A stretch of 64,000 nt of DNA from contig CAZTKJ010000009.1 of assembly GCA_964614185.1 (NCBI GenBank), forward strand, positions 7,290 to 71,289. Reading direction: 5' to 3'. The notes under the pieces were generated by a model, which worked only from the letters and a program-made list of their open reading frames with translations, ran no database searches and had not been told where the DNA came from. A program made the translations under genes and the position numbers. Below, piece after piece: positions 33,106 to 41,934 of the stretch (its first letter is position 1; every line of letters starts with the position of its first letter). The stretch is from Suilimivivens sp964614185 (lineage in GTDB: Bacteria; Bacillota; Clostridia; Lachnospirales; Lachnospiraceae).

Positions 33106-33255
33106 TTACTTGCTTGGAGCATCAGCTATCTCTTTATCCCTTAAAGCAGACATATATACCATTGCCATTGTTTTGCCCTCTTCAGATAATGTTGAAAATA
33201 GTAATGATATTCTAGTTGCATCTGAGATATCTTTTTCATTTAATACACCAGCCAT
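33106..33255 (-). CDS. Tiny soluble protein divergent from the repressor
   Basis: A 49-residue protein from ATG at 33255 with AAGGAGG 8 nt upstream. The stretch SLLFSTLSEEGKTMAMVYMS is helical. It occupies the Cro position opposite the repressor, but no HTH is visible. Its stop (TAA) abuts the ATG of the membrane peptide, so the two form one operon. Possible antitoxin or lysis-lysogeny regulator. Confidence 0.6.
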   Translation of the reverse strand: MAGVLNEKDISDATRISLLFSTLSEEGKTMAMVYMSALRDKEIADAPSK

Positions 33256-33287
33256 GTGCAAACCTCCTTTTATTGACTTGTAAATAT

Positions 33288-33355
33288 ATATTAATCCCTT
33301 AGAAATATTATGTCAACACTTTTTTATTGACTAGGGGATTTTTTTTTGCTATATT
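33288..33355. promoter_or_regulatory. Divergent promoters with symmetric operator
   Basis: Rightward: TTGACT (33327-33332), 17 nt, TATATT (33350-33355). Leftward: TTGACA (33316-33311), 17 nt, TAATAT (33293-33288). AATCCCTTAG (33293-33302) and CTAGGGGATT (33331-33340) are near-perfect inverted arms covering both, and GTCAA/TTGAC lie inside. This is probably where the repressor binds to switch both promoters. Confidence 0.7.
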
Positions 33356-33375
33356 ATTATTGGAGGTGGTGACTT

Positions 33376-33741
33376 ATAAAAGATAGAATTAAAAAAATAA
33401 GAAAGGAATCTGGATTGACGCAAGCAGAATTTGCGGATAAGATTCTTTTATCACAAAATTTTATAGCACAGGTGGAATCCGGTAAAAAAATTCCATCCGA
33501 TAGGACTATCTCGGATATTTGCAGAATTTTTGATATAAATGAAGCTTATCTTAGATATGGCACAGGACCTGTAAAAAAAGTCTATGAAGGTGACGAGTAT
33601 ACAGAAGCTGCTGCTAGAATTGATAAAAATGACCCTAAAGCACGTCAGGCTATTATTGATTATTGGAAGCTTTCAGATAAGGATAAAGAATTGTGGTGGG
33701 CTTTCGTTGATAAGTTCTTAAAAAAAGATGGAACGGACTAG
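33376..33741 (+). CDS. XRE-family lysogeny repressor with non-ATG start
   Basis: The HTH domain (DRIKKIRKESGLTQAEFADK, then LSQNFIAQVESGKKIPS) is typical of Cro/C1-type regulators. A complete first helix requires translation from the ATA codon at 33376, where relatives would have ATG. GGAGGTG lies 7 nt upstream, and the promoter predicts an mRNA that begins at about 33362. A TTG at 33415 is the next possible start, but it would remove helix 1. No peptidase domain follows, so it is not RecA-cleavable by itself. Total about 121 residues. Confidence 0.75.
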   Translation: MKDRIKKIRKESGLTQAEFADKILLSQNFIAQVESGKKIPSDRTISDICRIFDINEAYLRYGTGPVKKVYEGDEYTEAAARIDKNDPKARQAIIDYWKLSDKDKELWWAFVDKFLKKDGTD

Positions 33742-33762
33742 TTATCCGTTCCATCTTTTTAT
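33725..33762. terminator. Strong bidirectional terminator after the repressor
   Basis: AAGATGGAACGGA (33725-33737) pairs perfectly with TCCGTTCCATCTT (33745-33757), loop 7 nt, followed by TTTTT. The repressor stop codon lies in the loop. The opposite strand also ends in a T tract. Confidence 0.85.
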
Positions 33763-33905
33763 TCTATCCAAACCTTAATAAAAGTATAGATTTTCTTTAA
33801 TACTAGTGCATCATTGATTTTATGTACCATTTCAATGATCAACTCCTTATATTCTAAACTATCGGCTTGATAACATACATCTACTTTTCCATTTTCTTCC
33901 TTCAT
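33759..33905 (-). CDS. Small hypothetical protein (48 residues)
   Basis: ATG at 33905, stop at 33759. The sequence (LIIEMVHKINDALVLKKIYT, then FIKVW) resembles short helix-rich proteins frequent in Lachnospiraceae mobile elements near recombinases. GGGGG lies about 7 nt before the start. Its stop lies in the terminator. Confidence 0.5.
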   Translation of the reverse strand: MKEENGKVDVCYQADSLEYKELIIEMVHKINDALVLKKIYTFIKVWIE

Positions 33906-33958
33906 CTATAGGCCCCCTTATCTTCTGTAATATCTATCTTAACATTGTTTTCAAACGT

Positions 33959-33991
33959 TTGTTCTGTATATTATAATAGAACAAGAGTTCT
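33959..33991. promoter_or_regulatory. Operator-like repeats around a TATAAT box
   Basis: TTGTTCT (33959-33965) and AGAACAA (33978-33984) are perfect inverted arms around a TATAAT-type box. GTTCT (33987-33991) adds a third half site. It may control the leftward 48-residue gene or the DUF4041 gene. The rest of 33906-34330 is AT-rich sequence with no gene that I can see. Confidence 0.45.
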
Positions 33992-34330
33992 GTTTTTGCA
34001 ACCCCTATATATTGTGTATGAATATTTGAGAAATACTATTTTTTTCATTTATTACCTCTATTTACCTTTTATTATATGTGTATTTTGCATAAAGTACACT
34101 GGTAAATATTGGTAATTCATCAAGTACTTAAATTATTTATGTCCATTTTTTCCTCTTTACGTTGTCTTTCCCATATTTACATGTTATATTTGATACGTAA
34201 TACAGTAACTATTTGATAATCATGCTATGAAGCATATTCCAGGAAATGATCTAAAAACAGATATGGATAAAACTGAATTTAATGCACACTATGCTTAAAT
34301 TAATAGAATACACTGAATGGAGGTTCTTTT

Positions 34331-35596
34331 ATGGGAATCAAAGATATTTTAAATGCCTCTAAAATAAAGGCTGAAAATGAAAATTTAAAATCATTAATGA
34401 CACCTGAGTTACAAGATGCATCAAATATGATGACCAAAATCGCAGAATTAAAAAAGAGTATTGATAACTTACAGAATCAATTATCCAAAAAACAAATAGA
34501 GCTAGAAAAAATAGATTCTGAAATTAAAAATAAAAAATCAAACTTAGTTATATTAGATGATGAAATATTAGTACAAGAATTCGGTTTATATAAACCAACA
34601 TTTGAGTTTGCATCTTCTCTTGACTATAAGGAAGAACTGGCGCGAGTTCGTTCATTACAAAAAGATTTGATAAAAAACAAAAATGCAGTATCCGGTAATA
34701 TGAATTGGCAGGTAAACGGTAGTGCTTCAAAAGGTAAAAAGATGGTAAGCGATACTCAAAAACTTTTACTACGTGCCTTTAATAACGAATGTGACGATAT
34801 TGTTTCAAAAGTTAAATATACGAATTTTGATGCTTCATTAGATAGGATTTATAAATCTGCAGAAGCTATATCCAAATTAGGCAATATTATGAATATTTCT
34901 GTAACATCAAGATACATAAATGCCAAAGTCAAAGAATTACGTCTTGCATTTGAATATCAGCAGAAAAAACAATTAGAAAAAGAAGAATTAAAAGCCGCAC
35001 GTGCTGAACAAAGAGAACAGGCTAAAATACAGAAAGAAATTGAAGAACAACGTAAAAAAATCGAAAAAGAACAGAATCATTATCAGTCTGCATATGAAAA
35101 ACTTACTGCACAATTATCCCTTCACCCTGATAATGGAGATTTATTAAGCAAAAAGGCAGAATTGGAATCTAAACTCTCTGATATTGATAAAGCATTAACA
35201 GATATTGATTATCGTCAGGCAAACATGAAAGCAGGCTATGTATACATTATTTCAAACATAGGTGCTTTCGGGGAAAATGTTTATAAAATTGGAATGACAA
35301 GACGGCTAGATCCACAAGAACGTGTTGATGAATTAGGTGATGCTTCGGTTCCATTTAACTTTGATGTTCATGCAATGATTTTTTCTGATAATGCACCTGC
35401 TCTTGAAACAGCTCTTCATCACGCATTTGAAGATAGAAAACTAAACATGGTTAATCAACGAAGAGAATTTTTTAACGTAACATTAGACGAGATCAAGGAA
35501 GTTGTTAGAAAGAATTTTGACAAAACTGTAGAATTTGTTGACACTCCTGATGCCGAACAGTATAGAATTAGCCAAAAAATGAAATCACAATCATAG
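34331..35596 (+). CDS. DUF4041 + GIY-YIG (T5orf172/MUG113) protein
   Basis: A 421-residue protein. Residues about 35-75 form a coiled coil, residues 85-190 the DUF4041 domain (VQEFGLYKPTFEFASSLDYK), residues 210-290 a long Lys/Gln/Glu coiled coil, and residues about 296-390 a GIY-YIG-type domain: GYVYIISNIGAFGENVYKIG, MTRRLDPQERVDELGDASVP, ALHHAFEDRK. The family is common in prophages next to recombinases. DNA cleavage or binding is inferred. GGAGG precedes the start. Confidence 0.82.
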   Translation: MGIKDILNASKIKAENENLKSLMTPELQDASNMMTKIAELKKSIDNLQNQLSKKQIELEKIDSEIKNKKSNLVILDDEILVQEFGLYKPTFEFASSLDYKEELARVRSLQKDLIKNKNAVSGNMNWQVNGSASKGKKMVSDTQKLLLRAFNNECDDIVSKVKYTNFDASLDRIYKSAEAISKLGNIMNISVTSRYINAKVKELRLAFEYQQKKQLEKEELKAARAEQREQAKIQKEIEEQRKKIEKEQNHYQSAYEKLTAQLSLHPDNGDLLSKKAELESKLSDIDKALTDIDYRQANMKAGYVYIISNIGAFGENVYKIGMTRRLDPQERVDELGDASVPFNFDVHAMIFSDNAPALETALHHAFEDRKLNMVNQRREFFNVTLDEIKEVVRKNFDKTVEFVDTPDAEQYRISQKMKSQS

Positions 35597-35600
35597 TTAT

Positions 35601-35635
35601 GAAAAACCGCTCCAATGCGGTTACATTGGAGCGGT
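35601..35635 (-). terminator. Hairpin with T tract on the minus strand
   Basis: ACCGCTCCAATG (35606-35617) pairs perfectly with CATTGGAGCGGT (35624-35635), loop 6 nt. Only the leftward reading has a following T tract. It would stop antisense transcripts entering from the recombinase. Confidence 0.65.
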
Positions 35636-35689
35636 CTATCTCCGAAGAGATAATCATAGTATTACTGACATTATATTATCATCTTCGGG

Positions 35690-35739
35690 ACAGCTTTGCA
35701 AGTGAACTATTAAATTTTATTTAATAGTTCGTAAGCTGT
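35690..35739. promoter_or_regulatory. Long palindrome upstream of the recombinase gene
   Basis: GAACTATTAAA (35704-35714) and TTTAATAGTTC (35720-35730) are perfect arms around a 5-nt centre. ACAGCTT and AAGCTGT extend the symmetry to 50 bp. A candidate operator controlling the recombinase. Confidence 0.5.
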
Positions 35740-35781
35740 TATTTTTATACCCTTTGCACATAAAGTATATAGGAGGATGTT

Positions 35782-37338
35782 ATGCTCACTATCGGAATTT
35801 ATCCACGTAAATCTGTTTACCGTGATAACAGTGATTCTGTCCAGGTGCAGATCCAGCTCTGCAAAGACTATGCCGGAATCATATATAAGGATCAGGAAGT
35901 TTCATTTAAGATCTATGACCGTGATGAAGGGTTCTCAGGAAAAAACACCAATCGTCCCAGTTTCCAGGAAATGATGAACGATGTAAAATCCGGCCTCCTT
36001 AATGTTGTTATGGTCTATAAATTAGACCGTATCAGCCGAAATGTGCAGGAATTTTCCGCTATGTATGAAATCTTTCAGCAGCATGACGTATCTTTTATCT
36101 CTGTAAAAGAATCTTTCGACACTACTACCCCTATGGGCAGGACCGTAATGTATATACTGGCTGCGTTTGCACAGTTGGAACGCGAAAATACTTCTGAGCG
36201 TGTAACTGACAATATGCATGCCCTTGGTGCATCAGGAAAATGGACAGGTGGAAAGCTGCCCAGTGGAATGGCCTCTGTGCGCCGTCAGATAGGCGATAAG
36301 GAGCATTCTTATCTTGAAGTGGATAATTCTACCATATGGCGCCCTAAGCTTCTCTATCAGCTCATTTTGGACGGTTACTCCATAACAAAAGTAGAACGTT
36401 ACTGCCGTGACCATGGCATTAAAAGTCAATCAGGGAAATTTTTGAACACTTCCCAGATATATGGCATCCTTACAAATCCTGTTTACTGCCAGAATAGTAT
36501 AGAAGCCTACTACTATTTTAAAGATCATGGCTGTTCACTGCCGGATCCGTCTCTTTTTGATGGCACTAAAGGCCTGATTGGATATGGCAAGACAAAGACC
36601 GGCAAAGATTCCCAAAAGAAACAAACCAAAGACAGCTGGAACATTGCAATAGGAATCCATGAACCGGTGCTTACTGCTTCCGACTGGATTGCTGTGCAGA
36701 AACGCCTTGGCATCAACAAAATGTTCCGTGCTCCTAAGCATGAGGTTGGCATCCTGAAAGGAATCCTTAAATGCAGTTGCGGCGCACGAATGGCCGTACG
36801 CACCTACGTGAAGAACAATATCCGCTTTTCATACTATTACTGTGTTGATATGGCACGAATGGGAAAAGAATATTGCGATTCAGAATATATCCGGATAGAT
36901 AAAATTGATCAAAGCTTTATGGAACAGCTAAGGAAGATAAAACTTAACCCCGATATCTTAAAACTAAAAAATGACAGCAATATTACCCTGCAGAATCCTG
37001 ACAGCATAAAAGAAGAAATTAAGAAAACACAAAATTCTATAAACAATCTTACAACTGCCCTTTCTCAGGCAATGGAAACAGCTGCTGCCGGTTATATCAT
37101 TGAGCAGATCAGTACTCTTGATATGCAGAAATCAAACCTTGAAGAAGATTTACGGAATCTCCTTCTTCAGCAGGCTCAAAATAAAACCGCTGCTGAAGCA
37201 GAACAACAACTATATGATAATATCTGCTACCTGCTTGATAATTTTGACCATATAGATTATGCCGGGAAAAATGAACTTATTAAGAAAAGTGTGAAAACCT
37301 GCATATTTGATGGGAAAAGCTTAAGCATTATTTTTTAA
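35782..37338 (+). CDS. Large serine recombinase (phage integrase)
   Basis: A 518-residue recombinase. The N-terminal catalytic domain has Ser11 in IYPRKSVYRD and the helix TVMYILAAFAQLERENTSER. The Recombinase domain follows (about 160-300), then a zinc ribbon (LKCSCGARMA, YYYCVDMARM, YC) and a coiled coil (about 400-480). It integrates and, with a directionality factor, excises the prophage. The gene ends 28 nt before the interrupted M23 gene, so it marks the right end of the prophage. The start has AGGAGG. Confidence 0.95.
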   Translation: MLTIGIYPRKSVYRDNSDSVQVQIQLCKDYAGIIYKDQEVSFKIYDRDEGFSGKNTNRPSFQEMMNDVKSGLLNVVMVYKLDRISRNVQEFSAMYEIFQQHDVSFISVKESFDTTTPMGRTVMYILAAFAQLERENTSERVTDNMHALGASGKWTGGKLPSGMASVRRQIGDKEHSYLEVDNSTIWRPKLLYQLILDGYSITKVERYCRDHGIKSQSGKFLNTSQIYGILTNPVYCQNSIEAYYYFKDHGCSLPDPSLFDGTKGLIGYGKTKTGKDSQKKQTKDSWNIAIGIHEPVLTASDWIAVQKRLGINKMFRAPKHEVGILKGILKCSCGARMAVRTYVKNNIRFSYYYCVDMARMGKEYCDSEYIRIDKIDQSFMEQLRKIKLNPDILKLKNDSNITLQNPDSIKEEIKKTQNSINNLTTALSQAMETAAAGYIIEQISTLDMQKSNLEEDLRNLLLQQAQNKTAAEAEQQLYDNICYLLDNFDHIDYAGKNELIKKSVKTCIFDGKSLSIIF

Positions 37339-37369
37339 TGCGCATGTTCTATTTTTTATTCTTATTGGT
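37339..37369. other. Right prophage-host junction (att site region)
   Basis: Between the recombinase stop and the first in-frame codons of the M23 gene (GGT ACG CCC at 37367). The core must lie in or just around these 31 bp. The other half site should lie left of the window. Confidence 0.6.
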
Positions 37370-37816
37370 ACGCCCATAATCGCAGTAGAATCTGGCTATG
37401 TAGAAGCCCTCGGATGGAATCAGTACGGAGGCTGGCGCATTGGCATCCGCAGTTTTGACGGAAAACGCTATTATTACTATGCCCATCTGCGTCAGAATTT
37501 CCCCTATGCATTGAACCTTGAAGAAGGAAGTGTGGTAACTGCCGGAGATGTGATCGGCTATATGGGGCATACCGGCTATAGCACAGTAGAAAACACCAAT
37601 AACATCGATACCGTACATCTCCACTTCGGGATGCAGCTGATCTTTGATGAGTCCCAAAAAGATGGAAATAATGAAATCTGGATAGACTGCTATGCACTGA
37701 CAAGGTTTCTTAGCAAAAACAGATCTCTCACCGAAAAGAATCAGGAAACCAAAGAATGGCTCCGTGTCTTCCAAATGAAAGATCCTGCCGTTGATCAATA
37801 TACAAATTCCCGCTGA
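37367..37816 (+). pseudogene. M23 metallopeptidase, C-terminal remnant cut by prophage integration
   Basis: 149 codons stay in frame from GGT at 37367 to the stop at 37816: GTPIIAVESGYVEALGWNQY, a LHF ending (VHLHFGMQ) that carries the second zinc-binding His pair, and a C-terminal tail. The first H...D metal ligands of the LytM domain, which precede GTP in the family, are missing. The start lies beyond the other end of the prophage. Excision should restore the gene. Its stop overlaps the convergent GT2 gene by 22 nt. Confidence 0.85.
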
Positions 37817-38898
37817 ATCACAAAGCTGATAGTGAACAGGAACACATCTACCGGTATCTTTACAAGGGCTTCTACTCCTCCAAGCAGATGGTAGAGAAAG
37901 TTTACAAGAAGGGCACTGCAGCACATTTGTACCACAGCCAGAAGAAAGTATCTGACCAGCGTGGAAGCTACAGAACTTTTGCTTTGAAACACTACCTTAT
38001 AGTTCAAAAAGTAATTATAAGATGCTGATAATATCCTGGCAAAAACCGTTGCCGCCATAATATAGGTGATGCTGCCCCACTGCCATCCTCTGAGAAAATG
38101 GCAAAAAACAGAAAATAATACCAGATCAAGCACACTGGAGGATAAAGAGGAAAATAAAAATTTTCCGAAAGTCATATAAATTTTTATGGAATCCTTGATA
38201 GGATTAAAATGGCTGGTTTGGTTTTTTTCTATATAAATGGTCTGAATAGGCACTTCCACAATAGGGATTTTGTGGGTTTTTGTTTCCATCAGCATATTGG
38301 TTTCAAATTCAAAACGTTCACCCTTTACCTGCAGCAGCTCCTTCATGAAAGACATGGGAATTCCTCTAAGTCCTGTCTGTGTGTCAGATACCGAAATCCC
38401 TGCCAGATATTTCATCACTACTCTGGTACACTTATTACCGAATTCAGATCTTGCCGGGACTCCCTCTTTATCGAAACTCCTGCATCCCATGATCAGGGAA
38501 TCCGGATATTCGATCAAAGCCTTTGCACAGGCCAGGATACACTCCGGTGTATGCTGACCGTCAGAATCCGCAGTAATACTTCCGGGAGCATTGGGAAATT
38601 TCTCCAGCACATACTCAAATGCTGTTTTTAAGGCTCTGCCCTTTCCCATATTTATCTCATGTTTTAAAACATGACAGCGATACGCTTCTTCTGCCTTTTG
38701 GAAAAAATGTCCATACTTTTCCCCGCTTCCATCGTCCACCAGCACGATTATCTTAAATTCGTTCTCTCTTAACGCTTTCAGCAGCAAGAGAAGTTTTTCA
38801 TCCGGTTCATAGGAAGGAATAATAACAGGTATTTCCCTTGGATCAATTCTTCCCTTGTTTACCCCGGTGTTGATTTCCTTTTCCATCTTTGTAATCAT
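37795..38898 (-). CDS. Bifunctional GT2 glycosyltransferase / GtrA-like protein
   Basis: A 367-residue protein. Residues 20-240 are a family 2 glycosyltransferase: IPSYEPDEKLL, VDDGSGEKYG, ADSDGQHTPE and TGLRGIPM. Residues about 245-367 are a GtrA-like domain with four hydrophobic helices. The combination resembles dolichol-phosphate mannose synthase-like enzymes that make polyprenyl-phosphate sugars and flip them. It lies upstream of the M23 gene in convergent orientation and 16 nt after a large membrane protein, probably its partner. Confidence 0.85.
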   Translation of the reverse strand: MITKMEKEINTGVNKGRIDPREIPVIIPSYEPDEKLLLLLKALRENEFKIIVLVDDGSGEKYGHFFQKAEEAYRCHVLKHEINMGKGRALKTAFEYVLEKFPNAPGSITADSDGQHTPECILACAKALIEYPDSLIMGCRSFDKEGVPARSEFGNKCTRVVMKYLAGISVSDTQTGLRGIPMSFMKELLQVKGERFEFETNMLMETKTHKIPIVEVPIQTIYIEKNQTSHFNPIKDSIKIYMTFGKFLFSSLSSSVLDLVLFSVFCHFLRGWQWGSITYIMAATVFARILSASYNYFLNYKVVFQSKSSVASTLVRYFLLAVVQMCCSALLVNFLYHLLGGVEALVKIPVDVFLFTISFVIQREFVY

Positions 38899-38914
38899 GC
38901 TCCTCTTTCTATAC

Positions 38915-40843
38915 TTAGTCCACTTTTACCAGGATTGTATTTTCTGTTCCCACTTTTACCTGATATAAACATCCGTATTCAAATGCTCCGCTATCCGACA
39001 GCCCGCCAAACAATTCCTTTCCATTTACTACTTCATCTGCATAGAGATAAGCAGCATGAGCATCTGCCAACATTTTTATAATATCTTCCGAACTTACAGA
39101 CTGGGCATCTATATTTCCATACATAACAGACACCGGTGAGGCTTCAAAGCTGATATAAGTATTCCTGACCCAGCTGATATCCGAGATATCTCTAAGATAC
39201 AGCACTCTGCCGGAATTTGCAATCTGACGTGTCTTGACTTCTTCCAAAAATTCATCTGCTTTATCATCCAGAACATCCCATCGTTCCTGCCGTTTTTCCT
39301 CAATGCTGCTCTTATACCCTATCAGTCCGCGGTAAGCGCTTTCGTAATCTGCCGTAAGAAATACAAAGGAAAGACATAGTATTATACCTGCATACTGCTT
39401 CCCAATAATGTTTTTCTTAGTCTCTTCTTTGGCCTTCCCGGTTCCTTCCTTCCCCATTGTAAGATGGGCAACCATGCACAATCCTCCTATGGTAAAAGGC
39501 GCGCCGTATCTTTCTATGGAAGATACCATACCAAAGGGTTCCAGATACTGAGTTTCCACTGCAAATATAGTCAGATGGCTGATGAGATTAATTGCATAAA
39601 AACAGATTCCGCTGACTGCCGTAAAAACTTCCAGATAAATGATCTCTCGTTTCCCTGCCTTGCCACTTTTGTAAAGAAGAAACAAGAAAAATAAAAGCAG
39701 CAGATAGAGCAGGAAGGGACTTAAGTCTATGGCAAAGGTGCTCCATCTGTGAAGCGGATAGCGGAAAAACGCGGTAATATATGCACCTATCATCTCCCGC
39801 TTAACTTCCGGCACATGCATACTCCCTGTGGCCATATGGAGAGCAGTCCCTGTAAGCTTGGCTATACGCCGGTTAACCAAACAGAACAAAAGCCATGAGC
39901 CTTCTGCTGCCAAAGGCAGCAGCGTTACCCACAGAATTCCTCTTTGTTCCGCCTTTTTTTCCTTTATGCTGGTCCATTCTTTGGAAAAAGTCCGCAAAAC
40001 AAATAAATGATAACCATACATAAATAAAAGGCCAAATGACATCCAAATAAATCCTACATTCTTACATAGTACAAGCACCGCTAATAAAAGCGTCAATCTC
40101 CCATAATAAAACCGTCTGCTGTGATTTTCTCTGTCTATAACAGCATTTAAAAAAGCACCATAGATTACAGCCATGGTCAGGTCAGCGCAGCTGCCGTCAT
40201 AGCCAAACACTTCCACACAGGATGGGAACAGCCACAAAGCTGCCGCCATCAGAATCATAAGCGGAAGATTTCTCTTTTTCAAATGCTTAAGCAGTGGAAG
40301 CAAAAAAGCAAGATTCATAAAATAGTATCCTGCAAACAACAGTCCTTCTTTAAATTCCGAAGGATGCATATGCAAAAACCACCACTTGATCATCTGTGTT
40401 CCCGGCGGGTAGTCGCCAAATTCCGGCGCAACATTCTTATATTTTTCTGCAAAACCGTTTAAATAAAAAACAGATTTTACATCCACCGCCCAAAAATTAT
40501 AGTCATCCCACCATGTCACCACTTTATCTTTTGTCAGAACCGGCACAACGATCAGCAAAGCAATGGCAATAAGACTGGCTGGTTTTTTCAATTCTTCCAT
40601 ACAGTAATTGCCCAATTCGGTTCTTCTCTCTTTCGATAGTCTGATACAGAATATTACTGCCAGCAGACAAAAAGTAACTGCCAGATAATCCGATATATAA
40701 AGCAGATTTCCAAAGGCAAGGCCATATAACCCCAGTATCAACATACAGACGCCTACCGGAATCACATCTACTAAAGTTTCTTTTTCTTTATATGCAATAT
40801 ATAAAATTACGGCAGTAAACGCCGCAATATGGAACACTGCCAT
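38915..40843 (-). CDS. Polytopic membrane protein, putative glycosyltransferase
   Basis: About 642 residues from Met at 40843 (GGGAG nine nt upstream); a longer frame to 40957 lacks a ribosome site. At least 11 hydrophobic segments and an extracytoplasmic C-terminal domain are visible. The early loop VTWWDDYNFWAVDVKSVFYL with its acidic Asp pair resembles GT-C-type enzymes using lipid-linked sugars. It is in an operon with the GT2/GtrA gene, which would supply the donor. Specificity unknown. Confidence 0.7.
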   Translation of the reverse strand: MAVFHIAAFTAVILYIAYKEKETLVDVIPVGVCMLILGLYGLAFGNLLYISDYLAVTFCLLAVIFCIRLSKERRTELGNYCMEELKKPASLIAIALLIVVPVLTKDKVVTWWDDYNFWAVDVKSVFYLNGFAEKYKNVAPEFGDYPPGTQMIKWWFLHMHPSEFKEGLLFAGYYFMNLAFLLPLLKHLKKRNLPLMILMAAALWLFPSCVEVFGYDGSCADLTMAVIYGAFLNAVIDRENHSRRFYYGRLTLLLAVLVLCKNVGFIWMSFGLLFMYGYHLFVLRTFSKEWTSIKEKKAEQRGILWVTLLPLAAEGSWLLFCLVNRRIAKLTGTALHMATGSMHVPEVKREMIGAYITAFFRYPLHRWSTFAIDLSPFLLYLLLLFFLFLLYKSGKAGKREIIYLEVFTAVSGICFYAINLISHLTIFAVETQYLEPFGMVSSIERYGAPFTIGGLCMVAHLTMGKEGTGKAKEETKKNIIGKQYAGIILCLSFVFLTADYESAYRGLIGYKSSIEEKRQERWDVLDDKADEFLEEVKTRQIANSGRVLYLRDISDISWVRNTYISFEASPVSVMYGNIDAQSVSSEDIIKMLADAHAAYLYADEVVNGKELFGGLSDSGAFEYGCLYQVKVGTENTILVKVD

Positions 40844-40999
40844 TCTTTTCTTCTCCCGTCCGTATTTGCCGTTTTCCCTTGCTATAAGTATAGCCAAACA
40901 TCGGCATGCTTTGCAAACCTCCTTATTGGACAAAAAGATGCATGGCATGCCATACATCTTTTATAATACTTATAAACTATATTCTTAACGTCCTGACAT

Positions 41000-41527
41000 T
41001 TATAATTCAGGTTCAATAAGGCCATAAGTATTGCCTTTTCTCTTATATACTACATTGACCAGCCCTGTCTCTGCATTGCAGAATACAAAGAAATTATGCC
41101 CCAGCAGTTCCATCTGAATGCAGGCATCTTCGGGATACATGGGTTTAATATCAAATCTCTTGCTTCTGATGATTTTGATTTCTTCTTCATCCATATATTC
41201 CTTTTCAATAAAGTCCTGTTTGAAAAATCCCGCAGACTGTTCCTTGGAAATCAGTTTTGTTTTATATTTTTTCAACTGCCTTTCAATAATCTCTTCCACC
41301 AGATCAATTGATACATACATGTCATTACTTACCTGTTCAGAACGGATGATACTTCCTTTAACAGGAATTGTTACTTCTATCTTCTGTCTGTCCTTTTCAA
41401 CACTTAAGGTAACATGCACTTCTGTTTCCGATGTAAAATACTTTTCCAGTTTACCAATTTTATCCTCTACTGCACTGCGAAGCCCCGGTGTAACCTCAAT
41501 GTTTTTACCTACAATGATAAACTTCAT
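41000..41527 (-). CDS. hpf: Ribosome hibernation promoting factor, long form
   Basis: About 175 residues from Met at 41527 (AAAGGATG site). Residues 1-95 are the HPF/RaiA domain (MKFIIVGKNIEVTPGLRSAV, HVTLSVEKDRQKIEVTI). The C-terminal domain (FDIKPMYPEDACIQMELLGH, FFVFCNAETGLVNVVYKRK) makes this the long form, which dimerises ribosomes into inactive 100S particles in stationary phase. It stands alone. Confidence 0.93.
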   Translation of the reverse strand: MKFIIVGKNIEVTPGLRSAVEDKIGKLEKYFTSETEVHVTLSVEKDRQKIEVTIPVKGSIIRSEQVSNDMYVSIDLVEEIIERQLKKYKTKLISKEQSAGFFKQDFIEKEYMDEEEIKIIRSKRFDIKPMYPEDACIQMELLGHNFFVFCNAETGLVNVVYKRKGNTYGLIEPEL

Positions 41528-41934
41528 ACTCATCATCCTTTCTATGGATTATTATGGAATTAGTATACCACACCGATGCATTATTTTGCAACAATTCAGT
41601 AAATTTGATTTAAAACAGCGTCAGTTTTCACACAATTTAATCCATCTTCGCATAGCGACAGCTTAGGACAAATAATATCCATTTATTAGAACTTCACAAA
41701 ACGCCTGTTCCATCTTTTTCCTGTGGATAATGTGCATAATTCCGTGTATAAGTAATAAATCCTCACTTTTTGGCACTTTTATATGTGGATAACTTTGTTT
41801 TCTTTATTTTCATTTCCGCCTTTTTTTAGTAATTTTTATTAAAGTTTGTGAATCTTGCACAATTCAAACTTTGTCAACTATTTTTTTATCCAATAAAAAA
41901 TTCAGACTTCTTATTTTATTCCTGCACAGTTTTA

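Noticed and set aside
35690..35739. Phage attachment site upstream of the integrase
   Set aside because: In the integrated state the junction must lie beyond the recombinase 3' end, next to the M23 remnant; the palindrome is more likely an operator.
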